In this document: positions 33,490 to 42,811 of the stretch, one piece after another
Position numbering within the stretch: position 1 is the stretch's first letter
Layout of the letters: every line of letters starts with the position of its first letter
Assembly: GCA_963827335.1 (NCBI GenBank)
Contig: CAWHAP010000021.1
Location: 62,001-126,000 of the forward strand
Length of the DNA: 64,000 nt
Direction: 5' to 3'
Source: DASQMT01 sp963827335
GTDB lineage: Bacteria; Actinomycetota; Thermoleophilia; Solirubrobacterales; Solirubrobacteraceae
Notes under the pieces: generated by a model
Told to the model about the DNA's origin: nothing
The model's input: only the letters and a program-made list of their open reading frames with translations
Database searches by the model: none
Made by a program: the position numbers and the translations under genes

Positions 33490-34773
33490 TCACGCGATCT
33501 CGGAGAACGCCGCCGCGGCGACCTCGAGCGTGCGGGACACGTGCTCCGGCGTGTGGGCGAGGGACGGGAACCACGCCTCGAACTGCGAAGGGGGCGGATA
33601 GACCCCGCGGGCGAGCAGGGCGCGGCACCAGGCGGCGTAGGCCTCGGTGTCGCACGCCGCGGCGCCGGCGTAGTCCCGCACGGGCTCGTCCGAGAAGAAC
33701 ACGGTCAGCAGCCCGGGCGCCCACTCCACCTGGACCGGCCGGTCGCCCGCTGCGTCGCCCAGGCCCGCGGCCAGCGCCTGCGTCGTGGCCGCGAGGTCGA
33801 CGTAGGCGTCCTCGTCGAGCCGCGCCAGCGTCGCCAGGCCGGCGGCGACCGCCAGCGGGTTGCCGCTCAGCGTTCCGGCCTGGTAGACGTCGCCGGCCGG
33901 CGCGATCCGGTTCATCAGCTCGCTCGAGGCGCCGTACGCCGCCGCGGGCAGCCCGCCGCCGATCACCTTGCCCATGACCGTGATGTCGGGCAGCACGCCG
34001 GTCAGCTCCTGCGCGCCGCCGCTCGACACGCGGAAGCCCGTGATGACCTCGTCGAAGACCAGCAGCGCGCCGTGCTCGGTCGCGAGCTCCCGGAGCAGCT
34101 CGAGGAAGCCCGGCGCCGGCAGCACGAGCCCCATGTTCGCCGGGTAGGGCTCGGCGAGGAGCGCGGCGACCTCGTGCCCGGCGAGCGCGGCGCGCACCGC
34201 GGCCTCGTCGTTCCAGGGGACGATGACCGTCCCGCGGGTCGCCGACTCGGGGACGCCGGGCGAGGCCGGGATCCCCTGCGTGGCGAGCCCGGAGCCGGCC
34301 TCGGCGAGGAGCCCGTCGACGTGCCCGTGGTAGGCGCCGGCGAACTTGACCAGCGTCTCGCGCCCGGTCGCCGCGCGGGCCAGGCGTATCGCGCTCATCG
34401 TCGCCTCGGTGCCCGAGGAGGTCATGCGCAGCATGTCGACCGCCGGCATCCGCTGGGAGACATGCTCGGCCAGCTCGACCTCGCCGGCCGTCGGCGCGCC
34501 GTAGCTCGTGCCGAGCGCGGCCGCCTCGGCGATCGCGTCGAGCACGTCGGGGTGCGCGTGGCCGAGGATCATGGGGCCCCACGAGCAGACGTAGTCGATG
34601 AACGTGTTGCCGTCGACGTCCATGATCTCCGCCCCGGACGCGCGCTCGATGAAGATCGGGTCGCGCCCGATCGACCGCATGGCGCGCACGGGCGAGTTCA
34701 CCCCGCCGGGGAGGACGTGGACCGCGCGGTGGTAGAGCTCGGCGGACCGGGTGTCGGAGAGCGACGTGCTCAG
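33490..34773 (-). CDS. hemL: Glutamate-1-semialdehyde 2,1-aminomutase, CTG start
   Basis: This 427-aa PLP enzyme makes 5-aminolevulinate for tetrapyrroles. Landmarks are LPGGVNSPVRA near residue 22, SSGTEATMSAIRLAR, GAYHGHVDG, LVFDEVITGFR and the PLP Lys in VMGKVIGGGLPAAA. No ATG, GTG or TTG lies in frame near the expected N-terminus. The CTG at 34773 overlaps the ahbAB stop as CTGA, has ggaagaggag about 8 nt upstream and gives exactly the family length. The next in-frame ATG would delete part of the conserved N-terminus. Confidence 0.93.
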   Translation of the reverse strand: MSTSLSDTRSAELYHRAVHVLPGGVNSPVRAMRSIGRDPIFIERASGAEIMDVDGNTFIDYVCSWGPMILGHAHPDVLDAIAEAAALGTSYGAPTAGEVELAEHVSQRMPAVDMLRMTSSGTEATMSAIRLARAATGRETLVKFAGAYHGHVDGLLAEAGSGLATQGIPASPGVPESATRGTVIVPWNDEAAVRAALAGHEVAALLAEPYPANMGLVLPAPGFLELLRELATEHGALLVFDEVITGFRVSSGGAQELTGVLPDITVMGKVIGGGLPAAAYGASSELMNRIAPAGDVYQAGTLSGNPLAVAAGLATLARLDEDAYVDLAATTQALAAGLGDAAGDRPVQVEWAPGLLTVFFSDEPVRDYAGAAACDTEAYAAWCRALLARGVYPPPSQFEAWFPSLAHTPEHVSRTLEVAAAAFSEIA

Positions 34774-35846
34774 GGCGCGTGCTCCTCTTCCCAGCGCTTG
34801 AACGCGTCGGTGAAGTAGAGCATCCGCACCTTCTTGAACTCCGTGCTCGAGTAGAGCGTGGCCCGCTCGGTGATCCCGGTGGCCGCGGAGATCGAGTCGA
34901 GGATCGCGTCGCACTCCTCCTTGGACCGTCCGTGGGCCATGGTGAAGACCGAGTAGGGCCAGTCCGGGTACGTCGGCCGCTCGTAGCAGTGGGAGATGCC
35001 GCGGAACGCGGCCATCCGCTTGCCCGTCTCGAGGATCTCGCCCTCGGGCACAGCCCAGACGCCCATGCCGTTGGCCGAGAAGCCGGCGCGGCGGTGGTAG
35101 AGGATCGCGGCCACGCGGCGCAGGCCCGCACGCTCCTTGAGCGAGGCGAGGCGCTCGAGCACGGTGTCCACGGGCACGCCGAGCCGCTCGGCGGCGGGCG
35201 CGAAGGGCTCCGGGACGACGGGCATCGGGCCCTGCGTGGCGCGCACGGTCGCGATGTCGTCCTCAGTGAGCTCGATCGGGGCGAGCTCCATCGGCTCGGC
35301 GGCCTCGCCGGCGGCGGAGAGCGCGTCCGTGCCGCCCTCCATCTCCAGGTCCATGCGGATCTTGAACAGCTTGAGCGTGGGCAGCTGGCGGATCGACTCC
35401 GCGCCGGTGCGCTCGGCCATCACGTCGAGCGTCCCCTGCAGGCCGAGCCGGGACTCGCGCTCCACGGCGATCGTGAACCACAGGTTGAACTCGTGGTCGC
35501 GCAGGTAGTTGTGGGTGACGCCGGGGTGGGAGTTGATGAACTGCGCCGCGCGATGCGGGTACGCGGGGTCGACCTTCGCGGCGACGAGCATCGACGCGTA
35601 GCCGAAGGCCCGCGTGTCGAAGATCGGCGTGATCTCGCGGATGATCCGCTTGTCGAGCAGGTACGCGACGCGCTCGAGGACCTCCGCCTCCTCGAGTCCG
35701 GCGAGCTCGGCGACGCGGGCGAACGGGCGCGGGTCGAGCGGGAACCGGCCCTGCAGGAGGTTGAGGAGCTGCTTGTCGGTGTCGTCCAGGGGGACCGCGG
35801 CGCCGCCCTTGCGGGACCGCACCTTGGCCCGTGCTAGCTGAGCCAT
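34770..35846 (-). CDS. ahbAB: Fused siroheme decarboxylase-like AhbA-AhbB protein
   Basis: The product is 358 aa with two Lrp/AsnC-like halves in tandem. Each half has a winged-helix N-part and a ligand-binding core: the first carries HNYLRDHEFNLWFTI (about residue 115), the second HCYERPTYPDWPYSVFTM (about residue 300). These are the motifs of siroheme decarboxylases (AhbA/AhbB, NirDLGH). It sits between hemB and hemL, overlapping hemB by 13 nt. It may make 12,18-didecarboxysiroheme or act as a heme-sensing regulator; AhbC/AhbD partners are not in the window. Confidence 0.82.
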   Translation of the reverse strand: MAQLARAKVRSRKGGAAVPLDDTDKQLLNLLQGRFPLDPRPFARVAELAGLEEAEVLERVAYLLDKRIIREITPIFDTRAFGYASMLVAAKVDPAYPHRAAQFINSHPGVTHNYLRDHEFNLWFTIAVERESRLGLQGTLDVMAERTGAESIRQLPTLKLFKIRMDLEMEGGTDALSAAGEAAEPMELAPIELTEDDIATVRATQGPMPVVPEPFAPAAERLGVPVDTVLERLASLKERAGLRRVAAILYHRRAGFSANGMGVWAVPEGEILETGKRMAAFRGISHCYERPTYPDWPYSVFTMAHGRSKEECDAILDSISAATGITERATLYSSTEFKKVRMLYFTDAFKRWEEEHAP

Positions 35847-36805
35847 CCGGCCACATCCTTCGCGTGATAGGTGATGACGATGTCCGCGCCGGCCCGGCGG
35901 ATGCCGGTGAGCGCCTCGAGGACGGCGGCTCGCTCGTCGAGCAGCCCGGCAGCGACGGCGGCCTTCAGCATCGCGTACTCGCCGCTGACGTTGTAGGCGG
36001 CGACCGGCAGGCTGGTGGCGTCCTTGACCATGCGGATCACGTCGAGGTAGGGCAGCGCCGGCTTGACCATGAGCACGTCCGCGCCCTCGGCGGCGTCCAG
36101 CTCGGCCTCGCGCAGAGCCTCGCGCGCGTTGGCGGGATCCATCTGGTAGCCGCGCCGGTCTCCGCGCGAGGGGGCGGACTCGGCCGCCTCGCGGAACGGC
36201 CCGTAGAACGCGGATGCGTACTTCGCCGAGTAGGCCATGATCGGCGTCTCGTCCAGCCCGTGCTCGTCGAGCGCCGCGCGGAGGGCGCCCACGCGCCCGT
36301 CCATCATGTCGCTGGGCGCCACGAGATCCGCGCCCGCCTCGGCCTGGGACACCGCGGTGCGTGCGAGCAGCTCGAGCGTCAGGTCGTTGTCGACGACGCC
36401 GTCGTCGCGCAGCACGCCGCAGTGGCCGTGCGAGGTGTACTCGCACAGGCAGAGGTCGGTGATGACCAGGAGGTCGGGGTGGGCGGCCTTGATCGCGCGG
36501 GTGGCGAGCTGGACGACGCCCTCGTCGTCCCATGCGCCCGATCCCTCGTCGTCCTTCGCGGCCGGCAGGCCGAAGAGGAGCACGGCGGGGATCCCGAGCG
36601 CGGCCGCCTCGCCGGCCTCCTCGACGGCCGCCGAGATCGACAGGTGGTCGATCCCCGGCATGCTCGGGATCGGGACGCGCCCGTCGAGGCCGTGGCGCAC
36701 GAACATGGGGTACACGAGGTGTGCCGCGGACAGCTCGGTCTCCCGCACCAGGCCGCGCAGCAGGCCGGTCTTGCGCAGGCGGCGCATGCGGGTGGCGGGA
36801 AACAC
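35834..36805 (-). CDS. hemB: Delta-aminolevulinic acid dehydratase
   Basis: This 323-aa porphobilinogen synthase has the zinc-type Cys site DLCLCEYTSHGHCG (about residues 118-131) and the two catalytic Lys, in YSAKYASAFYGPF and MVKPALPYLD. The GTG at 36805 gives the family N-terminus FPATRMRRLRK, and TAAGCT ends 7 nt upstream with no Shine-Dalgarno, so a leaderless mRNA is likely. It heads the run hemB-ahbAB-hemL. Confidence 0.94.
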   Translation of the reverse strand: MFPATRMRRLRKTGLLRGLVRETELSAAHLVYPMFVRHGLDGRVPIPSMPGIDHLSISAAVEEAGEAAALGIPAVLLFGLPAAKDDEGSGAWDDEGVVQLATRAIKAAHPDLLVITDLCLCEYTSHGHCGVLRDDGVVDNDLTLELLARTAVSQAEAGADLVAPSDMMDGRVGALRAALDEHGLDETPIMAYSAKYASAFYGPFREAAESAPSRGDRRGYQMDPANAREALREAELDAAEGADVLMVKPALPYLDVIRMVKDATSLPVAAYNVSGEYAMLKAAVAAGLLDERAAVLEALTGIRRAGADIVITYHAKDVAGWLS

Positions 36806-36825
36806 GCCTGCCAGCTTAGACCGGC

Positions 36826-38178
36826 CTAGGCGAAGCGGCGCAGCGCGAGCCGCGCGAGCAGCGTGAAGCCGACGGTCAGCGCGCCGAGGTGCAGCAGCGG
36901 CACGAGCAGCGCGCCACCGCTCAGCGCGGCGTCGAGCGCGTTCAGCGCCGGCTTGAACGGGAACGCGCCCGACACGATCCGGATGACGTCGTAGAGCGTG
37001 CCGTTCACGGCGCCCGAGGGCACGAGCGCCAGGGCGGCGACCGGCAGCGCGAGCATGAAGGCGAGCAGCGACGCCGCGCGCACCTCGCGCGCGAGCCCGC
37101 CGATGGCGACGCCGAGCGCCCCGAAGGCCAGCGCCGCGAACGCCAGCGCGAGCAGCCACGCGGGCGTCCGCGCCCAGTCGAGGTCGAGGAACCCCGAGAG
37201 CACGGCCAGCATCACCGCCGCGAGCACCCACGCGCACAGGGCGGCGAGCCCCACCTTCTCCACGAGCAGCCCGGTCCGGGACACGAGGCCGCGCACGAGG
37301 CGCCCGAACGCGTGCTCCTCGCGCTCGAGCGCCAGCATCCCCGCCGCGAGCAGGAGCGTGACGAACATGAGCGAGATGACGACGGCGACCTCGACGCCGA
37401 ACACGTCCAGGTCGGCGTCCGACCCGGCGATCGAGGTCTCCTTCACCACGACGGGGTTGGCGATCGAGCCGAGGATCGGCTTGGAGACGTCGAGGTTGTC
37501 GGCGGCCAGCCTGGCGAAGCGGGAGACCTGCTGCAGGGCGGCGCGCGAGGCCGAGTCCGGCGGCAGGCCCGTGATCGCCGCGTCGATGATCCGCTGCGCG
37601 TTGCGCAGCCCGAGGATGTCGACGTCGCCGACCACGGGCAGCGAGATCTCGCCCCCGGCCACGATCAGGTTCAGGTAGCCGGCCGCCTCCTTGAAGATCT
37701 CGTCCGCGAGCGCCTTGTTCGCGTCCGCGAGCGTGGCGTCGATGGTGGACTCGACGTAGCGCCGCTTGAGCGGGTTCTCGGCGCTGAAGTAGACCTCGAC
37801 GGTGGGCGGGTCGCCGCCGCCGAGCGCGAGCGACGACTGGAGGCGCTCGATCACGTCCGGCGGGATGACCAGGGCGCCGAGCGCTTCGCCGGACTCGACC
37901 TTGGCGATCGCCTCCGCACGCGAGTCGACGCGGATCGGATCCACGTTCTTGAACAGCTCCTCGGCGTACGTCGTCGCGTCCAGCCGCTGCCCGCCGAGGT
38001 CGATCCTCGCTTCGCCCGGCGGCACGAGGTTCGCGAAGGCGACCTTCGGCTTCGACGGGCCCGAGGACAGCGCCGCGCCGACGAGCAGCGCGACCACGAG
38101 CGGATAGACCACGAGCAGCGCGAGCAGCAGCGGCGAGCGGCGCAGGATCTGCAGGTCCTTGAGCAGCAGCCAGCGCAC
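36826..38178 (-). CDS. ABC-2-type transporter permease
   Basis: The product is 450 aa. TM1 (about residues 16-36) is followed by a large extracytoplasmic domain of about 220 residues (YhgE/Pip-like in position), then five or six membrane segments clustered in the C-terminal half. The GTG lies 1 nt from the stop of the ATPase gene, so the two form one exporter. Substrate is unknown; drug or lipid export is usual for this type. Confidence 0.85.
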   Translation of the reverse strand: MRWLLLKDLQILRRSPLLLALLVVYPLVVALLVGAALSSGPSKPKVAFANLVPPGEARIDLGGQRLDATTYAEELFKNVDPIRVDSRAEAIAKVESGEALGALVIPPDVIERLQSSLALGGGDPPTVEVYFSAENPLKRRYVESTIDATLADANKALADEIFKEAAGYLNLIVAGGEISLPVVGDVDILGLRNAQRIIDAAITGLPPDSASRAALQQVSRFARLAADNLDVSKPILGSIANPVVVKETSIAGSDADLDVFGVEVAVVISLMFVTLLLAAGMLALEREEHAFGRLVRGLVSRTGLLVEKVGLAALCAWVLAAVMLAVLSGFLDLDWARTPAWLLALAFAALAFGALGVAIGGLAREVRAASLLAFMLALPVAALALVPSGAVNGTLYDVIRIVSGAFPFKPALNALDAALSGGALLVPLLHLGALTVGFTLLARLALRRFA

Positions 38179-38179
38179 G

Positions 38180-38905
38180 TCAGTGGCCCCGGCTGCGCAG
38201 GAAGCGCACGAAGGCGCCCTCGAAGTCGAGCGCGTCGTGCTCGCCCGTCGCGCGCTCGAGCTCCGCCGGCGTCCCGGTGAACAGCAGCTCGCCGTCGGCG
38301 AGGACGAGGAGCCGGTCGGCGTAGCGCTCCGCCTCGGCGACGTTGTGCGTCGAGTAGACGACGGTCGTCCCGGCGCGGGCGAGCGTGGACACGAACTCCC
38401 AGAGGCGCGCGCGCTGGCGCGGGTCCAGCGACGACGACGGCTCGTCGAGCAGCAGCACTGCCGGGTCGCCGAGCAGTCCGACGGCGATGTTCACCCGCTG
38501 CTGGTTGCCACCCGACAGCGTCCCGACCGCGTCGTCGGCGCGGTCGTCGAGCCCGCTCTGGTCGAGCATCCGCGCGACCGTCGCATCGACGTCGGCGACC
38601 CGCTCGAGCCGCGCGAAGAGGCGCAGGTTCTCCCGGACCGAGAGCTTGGAGTAGACCGCAGGCTGCTGGGGCACCCAGCCGACCTCGCGGCGGTCGAGCG
38701 ACACGGAGCCCCCGGACGGCTCGAGCGAGCCGGCGAGTATCTGGAGCAGCGTCGTCTTGCCCGCGCCGTTGGGCCCGATGATCGCGATCAGCTCGCCCGC
38801 GGCCGCGGCGAACGAGACGTCCTGGAGCGCGCGGCGGTCGCCGTAGGCCTTCGCGAGCCGATCTGCCCTGAGCGCCGCGGGTGCATCGGTCCGTGACGCC
38901 GCCAT
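38180..38905 (-). CDS. ABC transporter ATP-binding protein
   Basis: This 241-aa nucleotide-binding domain is complete: Walker A GPNGAGKTT (about residue 44), Q-loop VPQQPA, signature LSGGNQQRV, Walker B VLLLDEPSSSLD and switch His in STHNV. It pairs with the permease encoded just downstream. TAGCCT ends 8 nt before the ATG, consistent with leaderless transcription. Confidence 0.93.
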   Translation of the reverse strand: MAASRTDAPAALRADRLAKAYGDRRALQDVSFAAAAGELIAIIGPNGAGKTTLLQILAGSLEPSGGSVSLDRREVGWVPQQPAVYSKLSVRENLRLFARLERVADVDATVARMLDQSGLDDRADDAVGTLSGGNQQRVNIAVGLLGDPAVLLLDEPSSSLDPRQRARLWEFVSTLARAGTTVVYSTHNVAEAERYADRLLVLADGELLFTGTPAELERATGEHDALDFEGAFVRFLRSRGH

Positions 38906-38920
38906 CGCGGATCAGGCTAG

Positions 38921-40288
38921 CTACGAGGGTGCGGCCGAGGTGGCGGCAGCGGCCTCGTCGGCGCCGGCGAGCTCCGTGCCGCACGCCTTGCAGAAGGCCG
39001 CGCCCCCCTCGGCGGGCGTGCCGCACTCCGGGCAGGACCGGGGCGGCGGCAGGTCGTCCTCCGGCGCCCGGGCCGCGAATCCCAGCTCGGCGGCGGTCGC
39101 CGTACGCCACGGCTCGAGCACGAGGTGCTCGCGCAGGTAGACCACGCTCTCGCGCAGCACGGCGGCGAGCGGCAGCGCCAGGAACGCCCCGGCGAACCCG
39201 TACAGCCGGCCCCCGATGAGCAGCGCGAAGATCACGAGGAGCGGGTTGATGCGCAGCGCCTGGGAGAAGACCGTCGGCGCCACGACGTGGCCCTCGAGCT
39301 GCTGCAGGACGGTGAACATGATCGCCAGCCACAACGCGTCGACCGGGTTGTCGGAGAAGAGCGCGACGACCATCGGCGGGGTCGCGCCGATCGCGGGTCC
39401 CACGTACGGGATCAGCTCGGCGAAGCCGAAGAAGGCGCCGAACGCGAGCGCGTAGGTCCGCCCGTCCGGGAACACGCCGAGCGAGCCGGCGACCCACAGC
39501 ATCACGCCGGCGCTGGTGCCCATGATCACCGAGAACAGGAGCTGGCCGCGGACGTAGCCGAAGACCGCACGCTGCACCCGGGTCGGGTAGTCGTCCTCCG
39601 GCGTCCCGTTCCCGCGCGGGACGACCGAGCGCACCACCGCGCCGATCCGCTCCCCGTAGAGCAGCATGTAGACGGAGAGGACGATGATCAGGATCAGGGC
39701 GATCGAGCCCTCGATGATCGTCGTGACCGCCTCGCGGGTGAAGGAGACGAGCTCGCCGGATCCCTCGGTGACGCGCGCGCCGAGCGTCTCGAACGCCGTC
39801 TTGCCCTGCTCGGCGACCTCGACGTCGATCCCGTTGTCGTCGAGCCAGTCCTGCAGGTCCGAGAGCTCGGCGTTGGCGTCGTCGACGATGCCCGGAACGC
39901 TGTCGGAGAAGCGCGAGACCTGATCCCCGATCGGGTCGGCGAGCACGGCCACGGCGCCGGCGACCGCCACGATCAGGCCGAGGAAGACACACAGCACGGC
40001 GAGCCCGCGCGGGAAGCGCGCGCGCTGCAGCATGACCACGAACGGGTTGAGCAGCAGCGCGACGAGGGCGGCGACGATGAAGATGAGCGCGACCGGACCC
40101 GCTGCCTTGAGGAGCAGGAACATGCCGACGATGGCCAGCGGGAGGACGACCGCCTGGATCCAGCGCGGCACGACCACCGGCTCGACCGGCGCCACCGGCG
40201 CGCCCGCAGCCGGCGGCGTCCGCGTGGCCGCGGGCGCCGCCTCCGGCGCCTCGACCTCTGCGCGGGGTTCGTCCTGCGGCTCCTCCAT
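38921..40288 (-). CDS. AI-2E-family permease with C-terminal zinc ribbon
   Basis: The product is 455 aa. An acidic Pro-rich N-terminus (about 55 residues) precedes about eight membrane segments of the AI-2E/UPF0118 family, including GFAELIPYVGPAIGATP and the conserved LVIFALLIGGRLYGFAGAFLALPLAAVL. A cytoplasmic tail ends in a zinc ribbon (CPECGTPAEGGAAFCKACG), uncommon in this family. The ATG at 40288 is preferred over one at 40321. The transported compound is unknown; relatives export quorum signals or act as ion antiporters. Confidence 0.85.
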   Translation of the reverse strand: MEEPQDEPRAEVEAPEAAPAATRTPPAAGAPVAPVEPVVVPRWIQAVVLPLAIVGMFLLLKAAGPVALIFIVAALVALLLNPFVVMLQRARFPRGLAVLCVFLGLIVAVAGAVAVLADPIGDQVSRFSDSVPGIVDDANAELSDLQDWLDDNGIDVEVAEQGKTAFETLGARVTEGSGELVSFTREAVTTIIEGSIALILIIVLSVYMLLYGERIGAVVRSVVPRGNGTPEDDYPTRVQRAVFGYVRGQLLFSVIMGTSAGVMLWVAGSLGVFPDGRTYALAFGAFFGFAELIPYVGPAIGATPPMVVALFSDNPVDALWLAIMFTVLQQLEGHVVAPTVFSQALRINPLLVIFALLIGGRLYGFAGAFLALPLAAVLRESVVYLREHLVLEPWRTATAAELGFAARAPEDDLPPPRSCPECGTPAEGGAAFCKACGTELAGADEAAAATSAAPS

Positions 40289-40356
40289 GACCGAAGTATG
40301 CGCGCCCCGGTCCCCGAACATGCGTGGCCGGGCGGCCGTGCACTAGCGTCTGCGCC

Positions 40357-41133
40357 TTGACCGCGATCCTCTTCGTCGGCGACGTCGTCGGCTCGACCGG
40401 CCGCCGCGTGGCCCGGCGCATGCTCGGCGACCTGCGCGCGGAGCTCGGCGCCGACTTCGTCGTGGTCAACGGCGAGAACGCATCGGGCGGGATCGGCATC
40501 ACCCCGAAGCACGCCGACGAGCTGTTCGCGGCGGGCGCCGACGTGATCACGCTCGGCAACCACACCTATCGCCACCGCGAGGTCTGGCCGTATCTCGAGG
40601 CCCGCCGCGACATCATCCGGCCCGCGAACTTCCTGCCAGGTCAGCCCGGCCGCGGCACCGTCCTCGTCGAGCGCGAGGGGACGACGCTCGGCGTCGTGAA
40701 CCTCGCCGGGAACCTCTACATGAACCAAGCCGCCCCGGCGCTCCTGGCGGCGGACGATGCGCTCAGGGAGGTCTCGAGCGCCGACCTCGTCCTCGTCGAC
40801 ATCCACGCCGAGGCGACCAGCGAGAAGGTGGCGCTGGGCTGGCACCTCGACGGCCGGGTGGCCGCCGTCGTCGGAACCCACACGCACGTGCCCACGGCGG
40901 ACGCCCGCGTCCTTCCGGGCGGCACCGCCTACATCACCGACGTCGGGATGACCGGTGCCCGCGGGGGGGTGATCGGCGTGCGCCGCGAGCAGTCGATCGC
41001 GGTCATGCGCACGCACATGCCCCAGCGCTACGACCCCGCAGAGGACGACCCGTGGATCAATGCGGTGGTCATCCGGTGCGGCGCGGACGGGCGCGCGACG
41101 GCGATCGAGCCGGTGGTCCGTCCGGAGCCGTGA
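40357..41133 (+). CDS. YmdB-type metallophosphoesterase
   Basis: This 258-aa dinuclear-metal phosphodiesterase belongs to the TIGR00282/YmdB family, which hydrolyses 2',3'-cyclic nucleotides in vitro. Metal-site motifs are FVGDVVGSTGR, VVNGENASGGIG, GNHTYRH, VDIHAEATSEK, GTHTHVPTAD and the closing DVGMTG. A TTG at 40357 gives the family N-terminus, and TAGCGT ends 7 nt before it. The 3' end overlaps the convergent GT87-like gene by 65 bp. Confidence 0.88.
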   Translation: MTAILFVGDVVGSTGRRVARRMLGDLRAELGADFVVVNGENASGGIGITPKHADELFAAGADVITLGNHTYRHREVWPYLEARRDIIRPANFLPGQPGRGTVLVEREGTTLGVVNLAGNLYMNQAAPALLAADDALREVSSADLVLVDIHAEATSEKVALGWHLDGRVAAVVGTHTHVPTADARVLPGGTAYITDVGMTGARGGVIGVRREQSIAVMRTHMPQRYDPAEDDPWINAVVIRCGADGRATAIEPVVRPEP

Positions 41134-42763
41134 CGCCGCTCGCGCCCAGCAGCGCGATCAGCAGGAACGGCAGGAACCAGACGATGTACAGGTAGAACCA
41201 GTGCGTGACCGCGAGCTGGAGCGCGATCAGCACGGCGGCTCCGAGCGCCGCGACGGTCAGCTCGTCGCGGCGGCGGGGGACGAACGCGACCGCCACGGCC
41301 AGGGCGGCCGCGGCGGCGGTGACCACGGTCTGGATCGCGTCCAGGCCGTCGTAGAGCCCCCAGATCGAGAACGGCGAGTCGCGCCCCGCCTGGAACCCGA
41401 GGGTGCGATCCCAGAAGCGCGCCAGACCGCCCGGCGACAGCGCGATGGGCGCCAGCACGACGGCGGCGGCGCCCACCGCGGCGACGAGGCTGCGCGCGCG
41501 CCCGGGCCGGAACGTGAGGAAGAGCGGTGCGAGCGCGAGCGGCGCGAACTTGGTCAAGGCCGCGAGGGTGGCCAGGGAACCACGCGCGGCCGGGCGGCGG
41601 AGACATAAGAACGCCGCCAGGACGAGCGCAGCGACCAAGGCGTCGTTGGCGCCCGAGTTGACGACCAGGAGCGTGAAGGGGCAGGCAACCCACAGGTAGG
41701 CCAGGAGCAGGCCCAGCGTGGGACCGCCGGCGCGCCGGCCGGCGAGCCACATCCCGGCGATGCAGGCCAGGTCGAAGGCGACGGCGGCCCCGTGCGCCGC
41801 GGGCAGGTCGTCCCAGGTGCCGCCCCAGCCGAAGAGCAGGACGAACGGCGCATAGACCGCGTAGGCGATCGGCCCGTAGGTGTCGCCGGTGGCGTTGTCG
41901 GACGGGAACGTCCCGTAGAGCGCGTCCCCGTGCAGCAGCCGATCGCCGCCGATGACCCCGGCGTATCCGACGTCGATCACGTTGCCGTTCGTGATGTTCA
42001 GCACGACCCGGAAGCCGACGAGGAACACCAGCCCGAGCAGGAGGAACCCGGACGGGACCGCCAACCGGACGGGTTCCGGCGTACCCGGCCGCCGGAAGCC
42101 GGCCACCAGCATGCGCGCCAGCAGGTAGATGAGAAGCGGATAGGCGGACGGCACCGATACGTCGAGATCGGCGGCTCCGAAGAACGCGTACGAGACGGAG
42201 AACGCCAGGAGCACGGCGAGATCGAGGTGCAGCAGCCGGAAGGGCCGGCGGGCGAACGGCGCCACGAACAGGGCGCAGAGCCCGATCCAGACCCAAGGGG
42301 CGTTGACGGCACGGCCGAACTGGCCGGGGATCCCGCGTGCCATGGGCCAGGCCACCTGCGGCCCGGTCCACGTCTCGAGGACGCGCCCACTGCGGTCGTC
42401 GACGACGACCTGCGCGATCTCCTCGCTGCGCGTCTGCCCACTGCCACGCGGCGGTGGGACGTAGAACGAGACCTGCCAGCGGCGGGCACCGCTCGTGTAC
42501 GCCCGCGAATAGGCAGGGCGATGCTCGTCGCGTGCCGAGCGCACCGCGGGCTGCCGGGCCGCCAGGCGCGTCGCGGCATTGGCCGTCAGGCGATGGCCCG
42601 GCGGCGGCACGTCGGCGCGCTCGGGTAGGACCAGCTCGGGCAGCTGATTGCGCGGCTCCTCGGCCGCCCGGCTCGGAGCGGCGGCCGTGCCACACAGCGC
42701 GATCGCAACCGCCGACACCACCGCGGACGCGGTCAGCGCTCGGCGACGTCGAGAGCAGCGCAC
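41069..42763 (-). CDS. GT87-like (DUF2029) integral membrane glycosyltransferase
   Basis: The product is 564 aa. A signal-type segment (about residues 9-32) precedes an extracytoplasmic domain of about 110 residues with VSFYVPPPRG and AQVVVDDRSGRVLETWTG, followed by about ten membrane helices. Features such as GDALYGTFPSDNATGDTYGPIAY and LTKFAPLALAPLF fit GT-C enzymes that use polyprenyl-phosphate sugars. The acceptor is unknown. TAGCGT ends 8 nt before the GTG. Its 5' end abuts the parS array, and its 3' end overlaps the phosphodiesterase gene. Confidence 0.8.
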   Translation of the reverse strand: MRCSRRRRALTASAVVSAVAIALCGTAAAPSRAAEEPRNQLPELVLPERADVPPPGHRLTANAATRLAARQPAVRSARDEHRPAYSRAYTSGARRWQVSFYVPPPRGSGQTRSEEIAQVVVDDRSGRVLETWTGPQVAWPMARGIPGQFGRAVNAPWVWIGLCALFVAPFARRPFRLLHLDLAVLLAFSVSYAFFGAADLDVSVPSAYPLLIYLLARMLVAGFRRPGTPEPVRLAVPSGFLLLGLVFLVGFRVVLNITNGNVIDVGYAGVIGGDRLLHGDALYGTFPSDNATGDTYGPIAYAVYAPFVLLFGWGGTWDDLPAAHGAAVAFDLACIAGMWLAGRRAGGPTLGLLLAYLWVACPFTLLVVNSGANDALVAALVLAAFLCLRRPAARGSLATLAALTKFAPLALAPLFLTFRPGRARSLVAAVGAAAVVLAPIALSPGGLARFWDRTLGFQAGRDSPFSIWGLYDGLDAIQTVVTAAAAALAVAVAFVPRRRDELTVAALGAAVLIALQLAVTHWFYLYIVWFLPFLLIALLGASGVTAPDGPPARSPSRARPRRTG

Positions 42764-42811
42764 GAGCGGGGACGCTACGCGGCGGAGCGGCTCGCGCCGC
42801 CGCGGGGCCCC

